A stretch of DNA of 64,000 nucleotides from Bifidobacterium ruminantium DSM 6489 (GCF_000770925.1 NZ_JDTK01000001.1:124001-188000), one strand, 5' to 3'. Numbered from the stretch's first letter, positions 1-10,667 are shown. Made by a program: numbers and translations. Notes: generated from the letters alone by a model not told the origin.

Positions 1-775
1 AGCGGAGAATGTGTCACTGTACGAAATCGGACACGTCTACCTGTGGGATCCGAACGCTCCGGCGATTCCGGCATTGCCGGGTGCCGTCAAGCCGACCGAC
101 GAGCAGTTGGCCGCGCTTGACGCAGGTCTGCCGGACCAGCCGATGCACGTCGCCGGCATTCTGACCGGCAACGCCGTCGACTCCGGATGGTTGGGCGAAC
201 GTCGTGCCGTGGACTGGTCTGATGCAGTTGAAGCCGTGCAGCGTATTTCCGACCGCATTGGCGCAAAGCTCACGTTGGACCAGCCGAAGGCTGAGGACGT
301 ACCCGCGCAGTGGCATCCGGGCCGTGCGGCACGTGTGATGGCAGGTGACACGTTCGTCGGCATGGTCGGCGAGCTTCACCCGCATGTCAACGAAGCGTTG
401 GGCTTCCCGGCCCATTCCGCCGCGTTCGAACTGAACCTGACCGCGCTGTTCGCCACGTTGAGCGGCAAGCCGGTGCAGGCCAAGCCGATTTCCACCTTCC
501 CGCCGGTCAAGCAGGATCTGGCCTTCACCGTGTCTACGGACGTCACCGCCGCCGAACTCGAGAAAACCATCGTCGAAGCCGCCGGCAACAGCCTGGAAAG
601 CATCGACCTGTTCGACGTGTACACCGGTGATCAGCTGGGTGAGGGATTGAATTCCCTCGCATACGCCGTCACGTTCCGCGCTGAGGACAAGACGCTGACC
701 TCCGAGGACAGCGAAGCCATTCGCAAGCGCATCGTGGATGCGGCCGCGAAGCTGGGCGCGCAACTGCGTGCCTGA
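1..775 (+). CDS. pheT: Phenylalanyl-tRNA synthetase beta subunit, C-terminal part (5' end outside window)
   Basis: This is the C-terminal third of the large beta chain of the cytoplasmic (PheRS)2 enzyme that charges tRNA-Phe. The frame is open from base 2, so the start lies before the window. The last ~95 residues have the ferredoxin-fold anticodon-binding domain seen at the end of PheT: a 'FPPVKQDLAF' strand, then 'IDLFDVYTGDQLGEGLNSLA' and a 'TLTSEDSEAIRKRIV' helix. The part before it resembles the catalytic-like core ('YEIGHVYLW', 'GELHP'). pheS is expected just upstream. The gene ends 45 bases before a small membrane protein gene on the same strand. No frameshift is visible in the part present. 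Confidence 0.95.
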   Translation, partial: AENVSLYEIGHVYLWDPNAPAIPALPGAVKPTDEQLAALDAGLPDQPMHVAGILTGNAVDSGWLGERRAVDWSDAVEAVQRISDRIGAKLTLDQPKAEDVPAQWHPGRAARVMAGDTFVGMVGELHPHVNEALGFPAHSAAFELNLTALFATLSGKPVQAKPISTFPPVKQDLAFTVSTDVTAAELEKTIVEAAGNSLESIDLFDVYTGDQLGEGLNSLAYAVTFRAEDKTLTSEDSEAIRKRIVDAAAKLGAQLRA

Positions 776-819
776 CACGTCAAGTCCATCGAAGTAACCA
801 AAAAGATAAAGAGGACGAC

Positions 820-1545
820 ATGAACGAACCGGAGCAGAACCAGCCGATCAACCCCGACGAAGGGCAGGAGGCAGCCGGGGCTGCTCCGGTTTCGTCGTCT
901 TCGTCGTCGGACCAGTCGGCACAGCCGGAATTCGGACAGTACAACCAGCCTGAATATGGCGCGATGTCCAACCAGTATCCGGCGAACTACAATCCATACA
1001 TGTATGGGGCTCCCGAACAGCCCAAGCCGGAGGACGATGCACAACAAACGGAGCAGCGGCCGCAGACGAATCCGTATATGCAGAACGGGTATCCGGCGAA
1101 TCCATATGATGCATCGGGACGGCAGCAATCAGGCCAGCCCAATGGCTATCAGTATGGACCAAATCAATACGGGCCAAGCCAGTATGGGCCGAATCCATAC
1201 CAACAGCCCGGCATATATCCCATCAACCCGAATGATCCCAGCCAGAACCCCCTGTACGGCCATTGGGATAGCTATGCGATCATCTCGTTCGTGTTCGCAC
1301 TATTCCTGCCGGTACCGGTCATCCCTGCGGTGATGGGCGCCATCGCCATGTGGCGTACCAAAAAACTGCATATGAAAGGCTACGCGCTTGGCGTGGCAGC
1401 GCTGATTATCAACGTGCTGTACACCATTGCGGTGATTTGGATGACGGTTCACGGCATTTCCACAGCCGATTTGTATAACCAGATGATGCAGTACATGTTC
1501 GGTGGCAGTGGCCAAAGTGGTGATTCCAGCTCGATTTCCGCCTGA
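820..1545 (+). CDS. DUF4190-type membrane protein with a Tyr/Gln/Pro-rich N-terminus
   Basis: A 241-residue protein starting at ATG 820 behind an AAAGAGGA ribosome binding site. Residues 1–145 are low complexity, rich in Gln, Pro, Asn, Gly and Tyr, with short 'QYGPN' style repeats that suggest a disordered cytoplasmic tail. Residues ~150–230 hold two hydrophobic segments around a short basic turn ('MWRTKKLHMKGYALG'), the layout of the DUF4190 domain found in many actinobacterial proteins. The function of the family is unknown. It follows pheT by 45 bases and may share its transcript. An A/T-rich run (1553–1559) and then the argC control region follow it. No catalytic motif is seen. Confidence 0.8.
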   Translation: MNEPEQNQPINPDEGQEAAGAAPVSSSSSSDQSAQPEFGQYNQPEYGAMSNQYPANYNPYMYGAPEQPKPEDDAQQTEQRPQTNPYMQNGYPANPYDASGRQQSGQPNGYQYGPNQYGPSQYGPNPYQQPGIYPINPNDPSQNPLYGHWDSYAIISFVFALFLPVPVIPAVMGAIAMWRTKKLHMKGYALGVAALIINVLYTIAVIWMTVHGISTADLYNQMMQYMFGGSGQSGDSSSISA

Positions 1546-1608
1546 AACCAATCTTTTTATGTTCGTCTGAACGGTCCCGTTATGGGCGGTGGCCACTATC
1601 CGACACGA

Positions 1609-1650
1609 TTGAACTGCATAATTATGCAATGTAGTGCATAAAGTGTATGC
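1609..1650 (+). promoter_or_regulatory. argC promoter with ArgR operator (ARG box)
   Basis: A perfect 14-base palindrome TGCATAATTATGCA lies at 1615–1628, directly after a -35-like TTGAAC (1609–1614). A second, weaker copy (TGCATA at 1635–1640, then TGTATGC) follows. This matches the AT-rich paired ARG-box layout bound by ArgR hexamers. The first box lies where the spacer of the promoter would be, so repressor binding should block RNA polymerase. ArgR itself is encoded at 7209. The site speaks for an argC start downstream at 1689 rather than at an in-frame ATG at 1647 that lies inside the second box. Confidence 0.75.
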
Positions 1651-1688
1651 TGAATGTGTTTCAACGAGTCAAGGAAAAGAGACGTGAC

Positions 1689-2783
1689 ATGGCCAAATAC
1701 ACGGTAGCCGTGGCCGGCGCGACTGGATACGCGGGTGGTGAGGCGTTGCGCATACTCGCGGCACACCCGAATTTCGAAGTGACCTGCGTCGCCGGACATT
1801 CTTCGGTGGGAGACAAGCTTGGCAAGCATATGCCGCACATTCCGCAGTTGGCGGACCTCGTGGTCGAGGACACCACGCCGGAAGTGCTCAACGGCCATGA
1901 CGTGATCATCTTGGCATTGCCTCATGGCGCTTCCGGAGCATTGGCCTCCCAGCTTGACCCGAATGCCGTGGTGGTGGATCTGGGTGCCGATCACCGCCTT
2001 GAGGAGAAGAGCGCGTGGGACGCGTTCTACGGCGGTGACTTCTACCAGCATTGGACCTACGGCATGCCGGAACTCATCACCGGCGTCGCGGCTGACGGCT
2101 CCTACAGCCGTCAGCGTGAAGCGCTTCCCGGCACCAAGCGCATTGCGGGACCGGGCTGCAACGTCACTGCGACCACGCTGGCTTTGCAACCGGGCATTGC
2201 GCAGGGTCTTGTCGAATCGAAAGACATCGTGGCTGATTTGGTGGTCGGTTATTCCGGCGCCGGCAAGAACCTCAAGCGCACCAATCTGCTTGCGGCTGAG
2301 GCGTTCGGCTCCGCACTGCCGTATTCGGTAGGCGGTACGCACCGCCACATTCCGGAGATCCTGCAGAACTTCGCGCACGCGGCCGGCAAGAGTGCTGCGG
2401 AGGCAGACGATTACACCCTCGCCTTCACGCCGATTCTCGCGCCGATGGCGCGCGGCATTCTCGCCACCGTTTCCGCCAAACTCACCGACAAAGCGCTTGG
2501 CATGACGGATGCCGAGATCCGCCAGGTCTGGCTGGACGCATACGAAGGCCAGGATTTCATGGTGGTGCTGCCTGAAGGCGTGATGCCGGCCACCGCCAAC
2601 ATCATCGGTTCTAACGCGGCCCACATTCAAGTGGTCGTCGACCATCATGCCGGCCGCCTGCTGGCATTCGCGGCCATCGACAACCTCAACCGAGGCACCG
2701 CCGGGCAGGCCGTGCAATCGTTGAATGTGGCATTGGGACTTCCTGAGGATGCAGGATTGACGAAGATTGGAGTAGCACCGTGA
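1689..2783 (+). CDS. argC: N-acetyl-gamma-glutamyl-phosphate reductase
   Basis: The enzyme reduces N-acetylglutamyl phosphate to the semialdehyde with NADPH, step 3 of arginine synthesis. The 364-residue protein opens with a Rossmann 'VAGATGYAGGE' dinucleotide motif. It has the conserved active-site stretch 'GPGCNVTA' (Cys nucleophile) near residue 157 and 'GGTHRHIPE' further on. The start is set at ATG 1689 with AAGGAAAAGAG upstream. An earlier ATG at 1647 would add 14 residues but sits inside an ArgR box. Its stop overlaps the GTG start of argJ by 4 bases, which indicates translational coupling. It is the first gene of the arg cluster and should be repressed by ArgR. Confidence 0.97.
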   Translation: MAKYTVAVAGATGYAGGEALRILAAHPNFEVTCVAGHSSVGDKLGKHMPHIPQLADLVVEDTTPEVLNGHDVIILALPHGASGALASQLDPNAVVVDLGADHRLEEKSAWDAFYGGDFYQHWTYGMPELITGVAADGSYSRQREALPGTKRIAGPGCNVTATTLALQPGIAQGLVESKDIVADLVVGYSGAGKNLKRTNLLAAEAFGSALPYSVGGTHRHIPEILQNFAHAAGKSAAEADDYTLAFTPILAPMARGILATVSAKLTDKALGMTDAEIRQVWLDAYEGQDFMVVLPEGVMPATANIIGSNAAHIQVVVDHHAGRLLAFAAIDNLNRGTAGQAVQSLNVALGLPEDAGLTKIGVAP

Positions 2784-3952
2784 GCGTAACGTTCGCACAA
2801 GGTTTTTCCGCGGCTGGAGTTTCGGCCGGTATTTCCGCGGTCGCAGGCAAGAAGGATCTGGCTCTCGTGGTCAACAATGGACCGCTTGACGCCGCCGCAG
2901 GCGTGTTCACTTCGAACCGCTTCTGCGCGGCTCCGGTGCAGTGGTCGCGTTCAGTCGTGGCCGACGGCCATGTGAAGGCCGTGATTCTGAACTCCGGCGG
3001 CGCCAACGCATGCACCGGCAAGCCAGGATACGAGCAGTCCAAGGCCACCGCTGAAAAGGTCGCCGGCCTCATCGGCGCCAAAGCCGAAGACGTGGCCGTA
3101 TGTTCCACTGGTCTCATCGGCGAATTGCTGCCGCTCGACAACGTGCTGTCCGGCGCGGACAAGGCATTTGAAACCCTTGCCGATACCGCCGAAGCCGGAG
3201 CCGATGCGTCGCACGCCATCATGACCACCGACACCAAGCCGAAAACCGTCGAGCTGGAAGGTTCCAACGGCTTCCGTATCGGTGGCATGGTCAAGGGTTC
3301 CGGCATGATCGCCCCGCAGCTGGCCACCATGCTGTGCGTCATCACCACCGATGCCGTCGTGACCGCCGGACAGCTTCAAGCCGCCTTGAACGCCGGAGTC
3401 GAAATGTCGTTCAACCGCATCGACGTGGACGGCTGCATGTCCACCAACGACACCGTGCTGCTGCTGGCTTCCGGCGCGTCCGGCATCGAACCGGAACCGG
3501 ACGAGTTCAACGAGCTCGTGGCCAAGGCCACCGCCTCGCTCGCTCGCCAGATCATCGGCGACGGCGAAGGCGCAAGCCATGGCATCCGTGTCAAAGTTAC
3601 CGGCGCGACCACCGAAGAAGCCGCTCTGGCATGCGGCCGCGCGGTCGCAGCGTCCAATCTGCTCAAATGCGCCATCTCCGGCAACGATCCGAACTGGGGC
3701 CGCATCGTCAGCTCCCTCGGCACCGTGCCGCCCGACGTCGCACCATACGATTCCGAAAAGGTCACGGTGGACGTTAACGGCGTACGCATCTGCGAAAACG
3801 GCGGAGCCGGACGCGACCGCTCCGAAGTGGACATGACCCCACGCGAGGTGCACATCGACATCGACCTGAACGCCGGAGACGCCGAAGCGACTGTCTGGAC
3901 TGACGATCTGACCCACGAATACGTACACATCAACGCTGACTACGAAAGCTGA
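2780..3952 (+). CDS. argJ: Bifunctional glutamate N-acetyltransferase / amino-acid acetyltransferase
   Basis: ArgJ moves the acetyl group from N-acetylornithine to glutamate, closing the cyclic arginine pathway; some members also use acetyl-CoA. The 390-residue precursor has the self-cleavage motif 'ATMLC' with Thr183 as the expected new N-terminal nucleophile of the beta chain. 'GGANACTG' and the late '[10 protein letters not shown]' also fit the family. The start is GTG at 2780 and overlaps the argC stop (GTGA). No separate argA or argE lies in the window, which agrees with a recycling pathway run by ArgJ. Ten bases separate it from argB. Confidence 0.97.
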   Translation: MSVTFAQGFSAAGVSAGISAVAGKKDLALVVNNGPLDAAAGVFTSNRFCAAPVQWSRSVVADGHVKAVILNSGGANACTGKPGYEQSKATAEKVAGLIGAKAEDVAVCSTGLIGELLPLDNVLSGADKAFETLADTAEAGADASHAIMTTDTKPKTVELEGSNGFRIGGMVKGSGMIAPQLATMLCVITTDAVVTAGQLQAALNAGVEMSFNRIDVDGCMSTNDTVLLLASGASGIEPEPDEFNELVAKATASLARQIIGDGEGASHGIRVKVTGATTEEAALACGRAVAASNLLKCAISGNDPNWGRIVSSLGTVPPDVAPYDSEKVTVDVNGVRICENGGAGRDRSEVDMTPREVHIDIDLNAGDAEATVWTDDLTHEYVHINADYES

Positions 3953-3962
3953 TCGAATAGGA

Positions 3963-4919
3963 ATGGCCAAAGAACTCAAAGGACCCGGATTCCATTTCGA
4001 CGTGCACACCGACCTGCGCGCCGACCAGAAAGCGGAAGTGCTTATCGAAGCGCTGCCGTGGCTGGAGGAATTCGCCGGACAGCGCATCGTCATCAAATAT
4101 GGCGGCAACGCGATGATCGACGATCATCTGAAAGCCTGCTTCGCCGAAGACATGGTGTTCCTGCGCCAGGTGGGACTGCACCCGGTCGTGGTGCACGGTG
4201 GCGGTCCGCAGATATCCCAAATGCTTAAGGCCCTGGGTATCAAGTCCGAATTCAAGGGCGGCCTGCGTGTCACCACTCCGGAAGCCATGGATGTGGTCCG
4301 CATGGTGCTGACCGGCAAGGTGTCCCGTGAACTCGTTGGCCTGATCAACGCGCACGGTCCATTCGCGGTCGGCCTGTCCGGCGAGGACGGCGCCCTGTTC
4401 TCGGCCATGCAGCGCAAACCGGTCATTGACGGCAAGCCCACCGATATCGGCTTGGTCGGCGACGTGGTGAGCGTCGACGCGTCCGCCGTGGAGGATCTAA
4501 TCAACGCCGGACGTATTCCGGTGGTTTCCTCCGTGGCTCCGAATGAAGACGATGCCACTGAAGTGCTCAACGTGAACGCCGACTCCGCCGCGGCCGCCCT
4601 TGCCGCGGCCCTTGGAGCCAGCAAGCTGGTCGTGTTGACCGACGTCGACGGTCTGTATGCCGATTGGCCGGACCGTGACTCCCTGATTGGCCGCATCGGC
4701 GTGGAGAATCTGCGCGATATGCTCCCCGACCTAGAAAGCGGCATGCGGCCGAAGATGGAAGCCTGCGTGCGCGCCATCGACGGCGGCGTGCCACGTGCCC
4801 ACATCATCGACGGGCGCAAGCCGCATTCCATCCTGAACGAGATTTTCACCACCGACGGCATCGGCACCATGGTCGTGCCCGAGGACGGTATCGAAATGAG
4901 GAGTTCCTATGGCAACTGA
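3963..4919 (+). CDS. argB: Acetylglutamate kinase
   Basis: The enzyme phosphorylates N-acetylglutamate with ATP, the second and usually arginine-controlled step of the pathway. The protein has 318 residues, at the longer end for the amino-acid kinase family. It shows the 'IKYGGNAM' phosphate-binding lysine segment, the 'VVHGGGPQI' glycine loop and the later '[17 protein letters not shown]' nucleotide-site region. The N-terminal helix before the core ('[18 protein letters not shown]') is of the kind found in arginine-sensitive, hexameric kinases. That suggests feedback inhibition, though this is inference. Its 3' end overlaps argD by 11 bases. Confidence 0.97.
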   Translation: MAKELKGPGFHFDVHTDLRADQKAEVLIEALPWLEEFAGQRIVIKYGGNAMIDDHLKACFAEDMVFLRQVGLHPVVVHGGGPQISQMLKALGIKSEFKGGLRVTTPEAMDVVRMVLTGKVSRELVGLINAHGPFAVGLSGEDGALFSAMQRKPVIDGKPTDIGLVGDVVSVDASAVEDLINAGRIPVVSSVAPNEDDATEVLNVNADSAAAALAAALGASKLVVLTDVDGLYADWPDRDSLIGRIGVENLRDMLPDLESGMRPKMEACVRAIDGGVPRAHIIDGRKPHSILNEIFTTDGIGTMVVPEDGIEMRSSYGN

Positions 4920-6204
4920 ACAATTGGAAACGCTTGGTTCCGAAGATTCCAAGTGGTTGGGGGAGTACTCCCAGGTGCATATGAACGTGTTCGGCACGCC
5001 CCTGCGTGTGATGGATCACGGCAAGGGTGCCCACATCTGGGACGTCGACGGCAATGAATACCTCGACTTCCTTGCCGGTATCGCAGTCAACGCGCTCGGC
5101 TACGCCCACCCGAAGTGGGTGAAGGCCGTCAGTGAGCAGGCCGCCAAAGCGGCCCATGTAAGCAATTACTTCGCTACCGAGCCGCAGATCAAGCTTGCCG
5201 CCAAACTCGTCAAATTGGCCGGGGCTCCGGAAGGATCCCGCGTCTACTTCGGCAATTCCGGAGCGGAAGGCAACGAAGCAGCGCTGAAACTTGCCAAACT
5301 CTACGGGCGCACCCTTCCGGGCGCGTCACCCGAGATCGGCGGCAAACCGGCACGTATCATCTCCATGACCCACGGATTCCACGGACGTACCATGGGAGCG
5401 TTGTCCGCTACCTGGAAACCCGCCATCCGCGAGCGGTTCGAGCCGCTGGTGCCGAATTTCGAATTCGTCGAGGCCGGGGACATTCAGGCTCTACACGATG
5501 CTTTCGCCGAAACCGGCCAAGGCAAGTATGGCAAGGGTCCGGTCGCCGCCGTCATCATGGAGCTCATCCAAGGCGAGGCCGGTGTGATGCCGCTCGGCGC
5601 GGACTATGTGAAAGCGGCCCGCAAACTGTGCGATGAGAACAAGGCGCTGCTCATCATCGACGAGGTCCAGACCGGCATCGGTCGCACCGGTTCATGGTTC
5701 GCGTTCCAGCGTGAGGATCTTTCCGGCGGCGTAACGCCGGACATCATCACCTTCGCCAAGGGCGTCGGTGGTGGTTTCCCGATGGGTGGCATGATCTCCT
5801 TCGGCGCCGAACTGTCCGCGCTGTTCACCCCGGGTTCCCACGGCTCCACTTTCGCAGGCAATCCGCTGGGCGCCTCCGCCGCGTTGGCCACATTGGACGT
5901 CATCGAGGAGGAAGGCCTTGTGGCCAACGCCGAGGCGCGTGGCGAACAACTGCGCGACGGCATCGCCTCCTGTGGCAATCCGCTGTTCGCCTCCGTCCGT
6001 GGTCGCGGACTGCTCGACGCCGTGGAGCTTGCGCACCCGTGTTCACACGCGGCCATGAACTGGGCTTTGGAGCATGGTCTCATCGTCAACGCCGTCGCGC
6101 CGAACGCATTGCGTCTCGCAGCACCGCTGATCGTCACTGAGCAGGACGTTGACCAGGCGGTGTCCATCCTTGCCAGTATTCCGGCCGACCTGCCCAACGA
6201 CTGA
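4909..6204 (+). CDS. argD: Acetylornithine aminotransferase
   Basis: A class III PLP aminotransferase that forms N-acetylornithine from the semialdehyde and glutamate. The protein has 431 residues. The PLP lysine is Lys284 in '[13 protein letters not shown]', preceded by the conserved '[15 protein letters not shown]' Asp/Gln segment. '[17 protein letters not shown]' binds the cofactor phosphate and '[11 protein letters not shown]' stacks on the ring. The start ATG lies inside the end of argB behind GAGGAG. In many bacteria ArgD also serves lysine synthesis (DapC), and that double role is possible here. The gene is followed after 36 bases by argF. Confidence 0.97.
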   Translation: MATEQLETLGSEDSKWLGEYSQVHMNVFGTPLRVMDHGKGAHIWDVDGNEYLDFLAGIAVNALGYAHPKWVKAVSEQAAKAAHVSNYFATEPQIKLAAKLVKLAGAPEGSRVYFGNSGAEGNEAALKLAKLYGRTLPGASPEIGGKPARIISMTHGFHGRTMGALSATWKPAIRERFEPLVPNFEFVEAGDIQALHDAFAETGQGKYGKGPVAAVIMELIQGEAGVMPLGADYVKAARKLCDENKALLIIDEVQTGIGRTGSWFAFQREDLSGGVTPDIITFAKGVGGGFPMGGMISFGAELSALFTPGSHGSTFAGNPLGASAALATLDVIEEEGLVANAEARGEQLRDGIASCGNPLFASVRGRGLLDAVELAHPCSHAAMNWALEHGLIVNAVAPNALRLAAPLIVTEQDVDQAVSILASIPADLPND

Positions 6205-6240
6205 CATCGGCCACAACCATTTATCGAAAGGAGCCTTTCC

Positions 6241-7209
6241 ATGGCAACACCCGAACTGCGCCACATGCTGCGCGACGATGATCTGAACCATGAGGAGCAG
6301 AAGCAGGTACTTGAACTCGCCATCAAGTTCCATAAGGATCGCTTCTACCATCAGCCGTTCGCCGGACCACAGGGCATCGCGGTGATTTTCGACAAGCCGA
6401 GCACCCGCACCCGCTCCAGCTTCTCCATCGGCGTGGCCGAACTCGGCGGCTATCCGCTGGTGATCGACAAGTCCGGATCCCAGCTGGGCCGCGGCGAGCC
6501 AGTCGCCGACACCGCCCGCGTGCTCGACCGTATGTCGTACGGCGTGGTGTGGCGCACCTTCGGCCAGGACCGTGTGGAGGAGATGGCTAAGTACAGCACT
6601 CATCCCGTGGTCAACGCGCTGACCGACGAGTTCCATCCCTGCCAGATCCTCGCCGACTTCCAGACCATCGCCGAACATCGCGGCGGTGTAGACAACCTGA
6701 AGAACCAGACCATAGCCTATCTAGGTGATGCCGCCAACAACATGGCGAACTCGTACCTTCTGGGAGGCGCCGTCGCTGGTATGAACGTGCGCGTGGCCGG
6801 TCCATACGGCTACCTGCCCGATCCGCAGATCGTGGCTGATGCTGAGGCCATCGCCGCCGAGAACGGTGGATCCATCCTGGTCACCACCGATCCGAAGGAG
6901 GCTGTTGCCGACGCCGACTGTGTGTTCACCGACACGTGGGTCTCCATGGGTGAGGAAGCGGAATACGCCATCCGTTCGAAGCCGTTCTGGGATTACCAGG
7001 TGAACGCCGATCTTATGGCTCAGGCCAAGGATGACGCCATCTTCCAGCATTGCCTGCCGGCGTACCGCGGCAAGGAAGTCACCGCCGAGGTCATCGATGG
7101 ACCGCAGTCCGTGGTCTGGGACGAGGCCGGCAACCGTCTACACGCGCAGAAGGCATTGCTCACTTGGCTTGCCGGCAAGGCTCGTGGCGACGAAAGCCTC
7201 CTGGTCTGA
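6241..7209 (+). CDS. argF: Ornithine carbamoyltransferase
   Basis: It joins ornithine and carbamoyl phosphate to give citrulline. The 322-residue protein has the carbamoyl-phosphate loop STRTR at residues 54–58, the 'HPCQILADF' motif and the ornithine-site 'HCLPAYRG' beginning at His270, all in the expected order for an anabolic OTCase. A clear AAAGGAG ribosome binding site lies at 6227–6233. The stop codon shares one base with the argR start, so enzyme and regulator are coupled. No arginine deiminase genes lie nearby, so a catabolic role is unlikely. Confidence 0.97.
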   Translation: MATPELRHMLRDDDLNHEEQKQVLELAIKFHKDRFYHQPFAGPQGIAVIFDKPSTRTRSSFSIGVAELGGYPLVIDKSGSQLGRGEPVADTARVLDRMSYGVVWRTFGQDRVEEMAKYSTHPVVNALTDEFHPCQILADFQTIAEHRGGVDNLKNQTIAYLGDAANNMANSYLLGGAVAGMNVRVAGPYGYLPDPQIVADAEAIAAENGGSILVTTDPKEAVADADCVFTDTWVSMGEEAEYAIRSKPFWDYQVNADLMAQAKDDAIFQHCLPAYRGKEVTAEVIDGPQSVVWDEAGNRLHAQKALLTWLAGKARGDESLLV

Positions 7210-7727
7210 TGAATGATCGTACCCCCGCACTGCAGCGTCCTGCTTCACGGACCGCTCGGCTGAGTGCCATTGAGCAGGCGCTGCTGACGCGTATTGTCAC
7301 CTCCCAATCGCAGTTGTCGCAGATTCTCGCCGACCAGGGCATCGAGGTGACGCAGGCCACGCTGAGCCGTGACCTCGATGAGATCCACGCCACGAAAACC
7401 CGTCTTGCCGACGGAACTGTGGCCTACGCCGTTGGCAAGACGGGAGTCGAGGATCACCCAGCGGCCAATCCTGACGGCAAGGCGGAGCAGCAGATCGGTC
7501 GCGTACTGTCCGGATTGGTCACTTCGGTGGCTGCCGCACGCAATCTGGTGGTGGTGCACACGCCATCGGGCGCCGCGCAATACGTGGCGAGCGTCATAGA
7601 CAAGCAGCCCGTTGAGGGAGTGCTCGGCACCATAGCCGGCGACGACACCGTCATGGTGATTTGCGCCGATGACGATACCGCGGGGCGCCGCGCGCAATGG
7701 CTGCTCGATGTGGCTTCCAAATCGTAG
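7209..7727 (+). CDS. argR: Arginine repressor ArgR
   Basis: A 172-residue ArgR/AhrC family protein that binds ARG boxes when arginine is present. The N-terminal winged helix-turn-helix covers roughly residues 18–80 ('[20 protein letters not shown]', '[12 protein letters not shown]'). The C-terminal hexamerisation and arginine-binding half carries '[13 protein letters not shown]' and '[15 protein letters not shown]'. The start is ATG 7209, sharing a base with the argF stop; an open frame reaches back to 7050 inside argF but has no support. Targets are likely the palindromes at 1615 and 7760, so regulator and pathway are controlled together. A ~95-base gap separates it from argG. Confidence 0.95.
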   Translation: MNDRTPALQRPASRTARLSAIEQALLTRIVTSQSQLSQILADQGIEVTQATLSRDLDEIHATKTRLADGTVAYAVGKTGVEDHPAANPDGKAEQQIGRVLSGLVTSVAAARNLVVVHTPSGAAQYVASVIDKQPVEGVLGTIAGDDTVMVICADDDTAGRRAQWLLDVASKS

Positions 7728-7759
7728 ATAACCATATACTGGACACGACGCACCAAAGA

Positions 7760-7789
7760 TGCATAAATATACAGTGTTATGCATATACT
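7760..7789 (+). promoter_or_regulatory. argG promoter with ArgR operators
   Basis: TGCATAAATATACA (7760–7773) differs at two bases from the perfect argC palindrome. A second half-site pair, TTATGCATA, lies at 7778–7786. A good -10 box TATACT sits at 7784–7789, overlapping the second site, so bound ArgR would block transcription of argG. The site explains why argG has its own promoter although it follows argR closely. Confidence 0.7.
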
Positions 7790-7822
7790 GATGAATAACA
7801 TTGGATGTTAGAAAGGGAAACC

Positions 7823-9061
7823 ATGAGCGATCAGAATCGTCTCGTCCTGGCGTACTCCGGTGGTCTTGACACCTCCGTCGCCATTTCATATCTGAAGGAA
7901 CGCACCGGCAAGGATGTCGTGGCGGTGTCCCTCGATGTCGGCCAGGGTGGCGAAAGCCTTGAAACCATCAAGCAGCGCGCTCTGGATTGCGGCGCCGTCG
8001 AGGCGTATGTCGTCGACGCCCGTGATGAGTTCGCCAACGAATACTGCATGAAGGCTCTGAAGGCCAACGCCATGTACGAAGGCGTGTATCCGCTGGTTTC
8101 CGCCATTTCCCGTCCGCTGATTTCCAAGCATCTGGTGCGCGCCGCCCACCAGTTCGGCGCGGACACCATCTCCCACGGCTGCACCGGCAAGGGCAACGAT
8201 CAGGTGCGTTTCGAGGTTTCCATCGCCTCCATCGATCCGACGTTGAAGGCCATCAGCCCGATCCGTGACCTGTCCTTGACCCGTGATGTGGAAATCGCGT
8301 TCGCCAAGGAGCACAAGCTGCCGATCGTGCAGACCGAGAAGAGCCCCTTCTCCATCGACCAGAACGTGTGGGGCCGCGCCATTGAGACCGGCTTCCTTGA
8401 GGATCCGTGGAACGGTCCGACCAAGGATTGCTATTCCTACACCGACGATCCGGCGTTCCCGCCGGTCGAGGATGAGGTCGTCATCGAATTCAAGCAGGGT
8501 GTGCCGGTCAAGATCGACGGTCACGACGTCACCCCATTGCAGGCCATCGAGGAGATGAACCGTCGTGCCGGTGCCCAGGGCATTGGCCGCATCGACCTGA
8601 TCGAAGACCGTCTGGTCGGCATCAAGTCCCGCGAACTGTACGAAGCGCCAGGCGCGGTGGCCCTGATCACGGCCCACCAGGAGCTTGAGAACTGCTGTCT
8701 GGAACGCGAGCAGCACCGCATCAAGCGCGACATCGACAAGCGTTGGGCCGAGCTGGTTTACGACGCGCAGTGGTTCTCTCCGGCCACCCAGTCCCTGAAC
8801 GCCTTCATCGAGGACACCCAGAAGTACGTGTCCGGCGAGATCCGCATGATTCTGCACGGCGGCCGCGCTGTCGTGACCGGACGTCGTTCCGACAGCTCGC
8901 TGTACGATTACAGCCTGGCCACTTATGATTCCGGTGACAGCTTCGACCAGAAGTCCTCCAATGGCTTCATCGACATCTATGGCCTGCCGAGCCGCGTGGC
9001 GGCTGCCCGCGATGTCAAGTTCGGCAACGGCATCGAGGTTCCGGAGAATAGCGTCGAGTGA
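7823..9061 (+). CDS. argG: Argininosuccinate synthase
   Basis: It condenses citrulline and aspartate with ATP. The 412-residue protein begins with the ATP pyrophosphatase P-loop 'AYSGGLDTS' (residues 10–18). Further family motifs are '[15 protein letters not shown]' and '[16 protein letters not shown]'. The start is taken at ATG 7823 with GAAAGGG at 7811–7817; an upstream in-frame ATG at 7805 lacks a binding site. It lies behind its own ArgR-controlled promoter. A strong hairpin separates it from argH. Confidence 0.97.
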   Translation: MSDQNRLVLAYSGGLDTSVAISYLKERTGKDVVAVSLDVGQGGESLETIKQRALDCGAVEAYVVDARDEFANEYCMKALKANAMYEGVYPLVSAISRPLISKHLVRAAHQFGADTISHGCTGKGNDQVRFEVSIASIDPTLKAISPIRDLSLTRDVEIAFAKEHKLPIVQTEKSPFSIDQNVWGRAIETGFLEDPWNGPTKDCYSYTDDPAFPPVEDEVVIEFKQGVPVKIDGHDVTPLQAIEEMNRRAGAQGIGRIDLIEDRLVGIKSRELYEAPGAVALITAHQELENCCLEREQHRIKRDIDKRWAELVYDAQWFSPATQSLNAFIEDTQKYVSGEIRMILHGGRAVVTGRRSDSSLYDYSLATYDSGDSFDQKSSNGFIDIYGLPSRVAAARDVKFGNGIEVPENSVE

Positions 9062-9100
9062 CGATACGTCGGCGATTATGCCGTGAATCGTCCTGATAAT

Positions 9101-9148
9101 GGGGGAGAGCGTACCGGTGGGACCATCCTGACTGGTATGCTCTCCCTC
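9101..9148 (+). promoter_or_regulatory. Strong hairpin between argG and argH
   Basis: GGGAGAGCGTACCGGT (9103–9118) pairs over 16 bases, counting two G-U pairs, with ACTGGTATGCTCTCCC (9131–9146). The stem can grow to 18 pairs with the flanking bases; the loop is 12 bases. No T-run follows, so it is not a standard intrinsic terminator. It ends 31 bases before the argH start and could stabilise or process the transcript, or partly reduce argH expression. Confidence 0.6.
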
Positions 9149-9179
9149 AGTCATGTCCGCAAGGAGATTTGGAAGAACA

Positions 9180-10667
9180 ATGACCGAGAGCACTACCAAT
9201 GGTGAGCACCTCGCCCTGTGGGGCGGCCGTTTCAAGTCCGGCCCGTCACCGGAGCTTGCCCGCCTGAGCAAATCCACCCAGTTCGATTGGCGTCTCGCCG
9301 ATGACGACATCGCAGGTTCACGCGCCCACGCCCGCGCGCTCGGCCGCGCCGGTCTGCTCACCGCCGATGAACTGCAGCGTATGGAGGATGCCCTTGACGA
9401 GCTGCAGCGCCGTGTTGATTCCGGTGCCTTCACCCCGATCGAGGACGATGAGGACGAGGCTACCGCGCTTGAACGTGGCCTGTTGCAGATTGCGGGAGAC
9501 GAACTCGGAGGCAAGCTGCGCGCAGGCCGTTCCCGCAACGACCAGATTGCCGCGCTTATCCGCATGTGGCTTCGCCGCCATAGCAGAATCATCGCGAAGA
9601 TGCTGCTTGGTCTTGCGTCCACGTTGATTGAGCAGGCCGAAAAGGCCGGACGCACCGTCATGCCGGGTCGCACGCATATGCAGCATGCGCAGCCGGTGCT
9701 GCTCGCCCACCAGCTCATGGCCCATGTTTGGCCGTTGCTGCGCGATGTGGAGCGTCTTTCTGATTGGGACAAGCGCATCGACGCCAGCCCGTATGGTTCC
9801 GGCGCTCTCGCTGGCAACACTCTTGGTCTCGAACCGGTGGCCGTGGCTCGCGAATTGGGCTTCTCCAAGGTGACCGCCAACTCCATCGACGGCACCGCCA
9901 GCCGTGACTTGGTCGCGGAATTCTCGTTCATCGCCGCCATGACCGGCGTGGATCTGAGCCGTTTGTCCGAAGAGATCATCATCTGGAACACGCAGGAATT
10001 TGCCTTCGTGCGTCTCGATGACGCCTATTCCACCGGCTCGTCCATCATGCCGCAGAAGAAGAATCCGGATATCGCCGAGCTTGCGCGAGGCAAGTCAGGT
10101 CGCCTTATCGGCGACCTGACGGGACTGCTTACCACGCTCAAGGGGCTTCCGACCGCGTACGCCCGTGACCTTCAGGAGGACAAGGAGGCGGTCTTCGACC
10201 AAGTGGACACGCTTGAGGTGCTGTTGCCGGCGTTCACTGGAATGGTCGGAACCATGGTCTTCGACAAGGAACGTCTCGAGGCCGAAGCTCCGACCGGCTT
10301 CGCTCTCGCCACCGACATCGCCGAATGGCTTGTCAAGAACGGCGTGCCGTTCCGTCATGCGCATGAGCTTTCCGGCGCGTGCGTGAAAATCGCCGAGGAC
10401 CGTGGTCAGGAGCTATGGGATTTGACGGATGAGAACTTCATCTCCGTATTCAAGGACTTCCTGCCTGCGGAAAAGGCCCCGCAGGTACGCGAGGTGCTGT
10501 CCACCGAAGGATCCGTCTCAGCACGTAATGGCAAGGGCGGCACTTCGCCGCTGCGTGTGCGCGAGCAGATTGCCGCCGCCAAATCCACCATCGAACAGTT
10601 GAGGACCTTCGCCAATTCCATCAGCGACGGCCCGGCATACAAGACGCCGGAATCACTGCTCAAGTAG
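9180..10667 (+). CDS. argH: Argininosuccinate lyase
   Basis: The last arginine enzyme; it splits argininosuccinate into arginine and fumarate. The 495-residue protein belongs to the fumarase/aspartase superfamily and shows its signature [12 protein letters not shown] at residues 286–297. The histidine motif '[10 protein letters not shown]' and '[13 protein letters not shown]' are also present. The start is set at ATG 9180; an in-frame ATG at 9153 would swallow the AAGGAG at 9161–9166. It ends the arginine block, 30 bases before an unrelated HD-domain gene on the same strand. Confidence 0.96.
   Translation: MTESTTNGEHLALWGGRFKSGPSPELARLSKSTQFDWRLADDDIAGSRAHARALGRAGLLTADELQRMEDALDELQRRVDSGAFTPIEDDEDEATALERGLLQIAGDELGGKLRAGRSRNDQIAALIRMWLRRHSRIIAKMLLGLASTLIEQAEKAGRTVMPGRTHMQHAQPVLLAHQLMAHVWPLLRDVERLSDWDKRIDASPYGSGALAGNTLGLEPVAVARELGFSKVTANSIDGTASRDLVAEFSFIAAMTGVDLSRLSEEIIIWNTQEFAFVRLDDAYSTGSSIMPQKKNPDIAELARGKSGRLIGDLTGLLTTLKGLPTAYARDLQEDKEAVFDQVDTLEVLLPAFTGMVGTMVFDKERLEAEAPTGFALATDIAEWLVKNGVPFRHAHELSGACVKIAEDRGQELWDLTDENFISVFKDFLPAEKAPQVREVLSTEGSVSARNGKGGTSPLRVREQIAAAKSTIEQLRTFANSISDGPAYKTPESLLK

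Noticed and set aside
7886-9991. A 701-residue minus-strand open frame across argG and argH
   Set aside because: It crosses two well-supported genes and lacks any motif; a codon-bias artefact.
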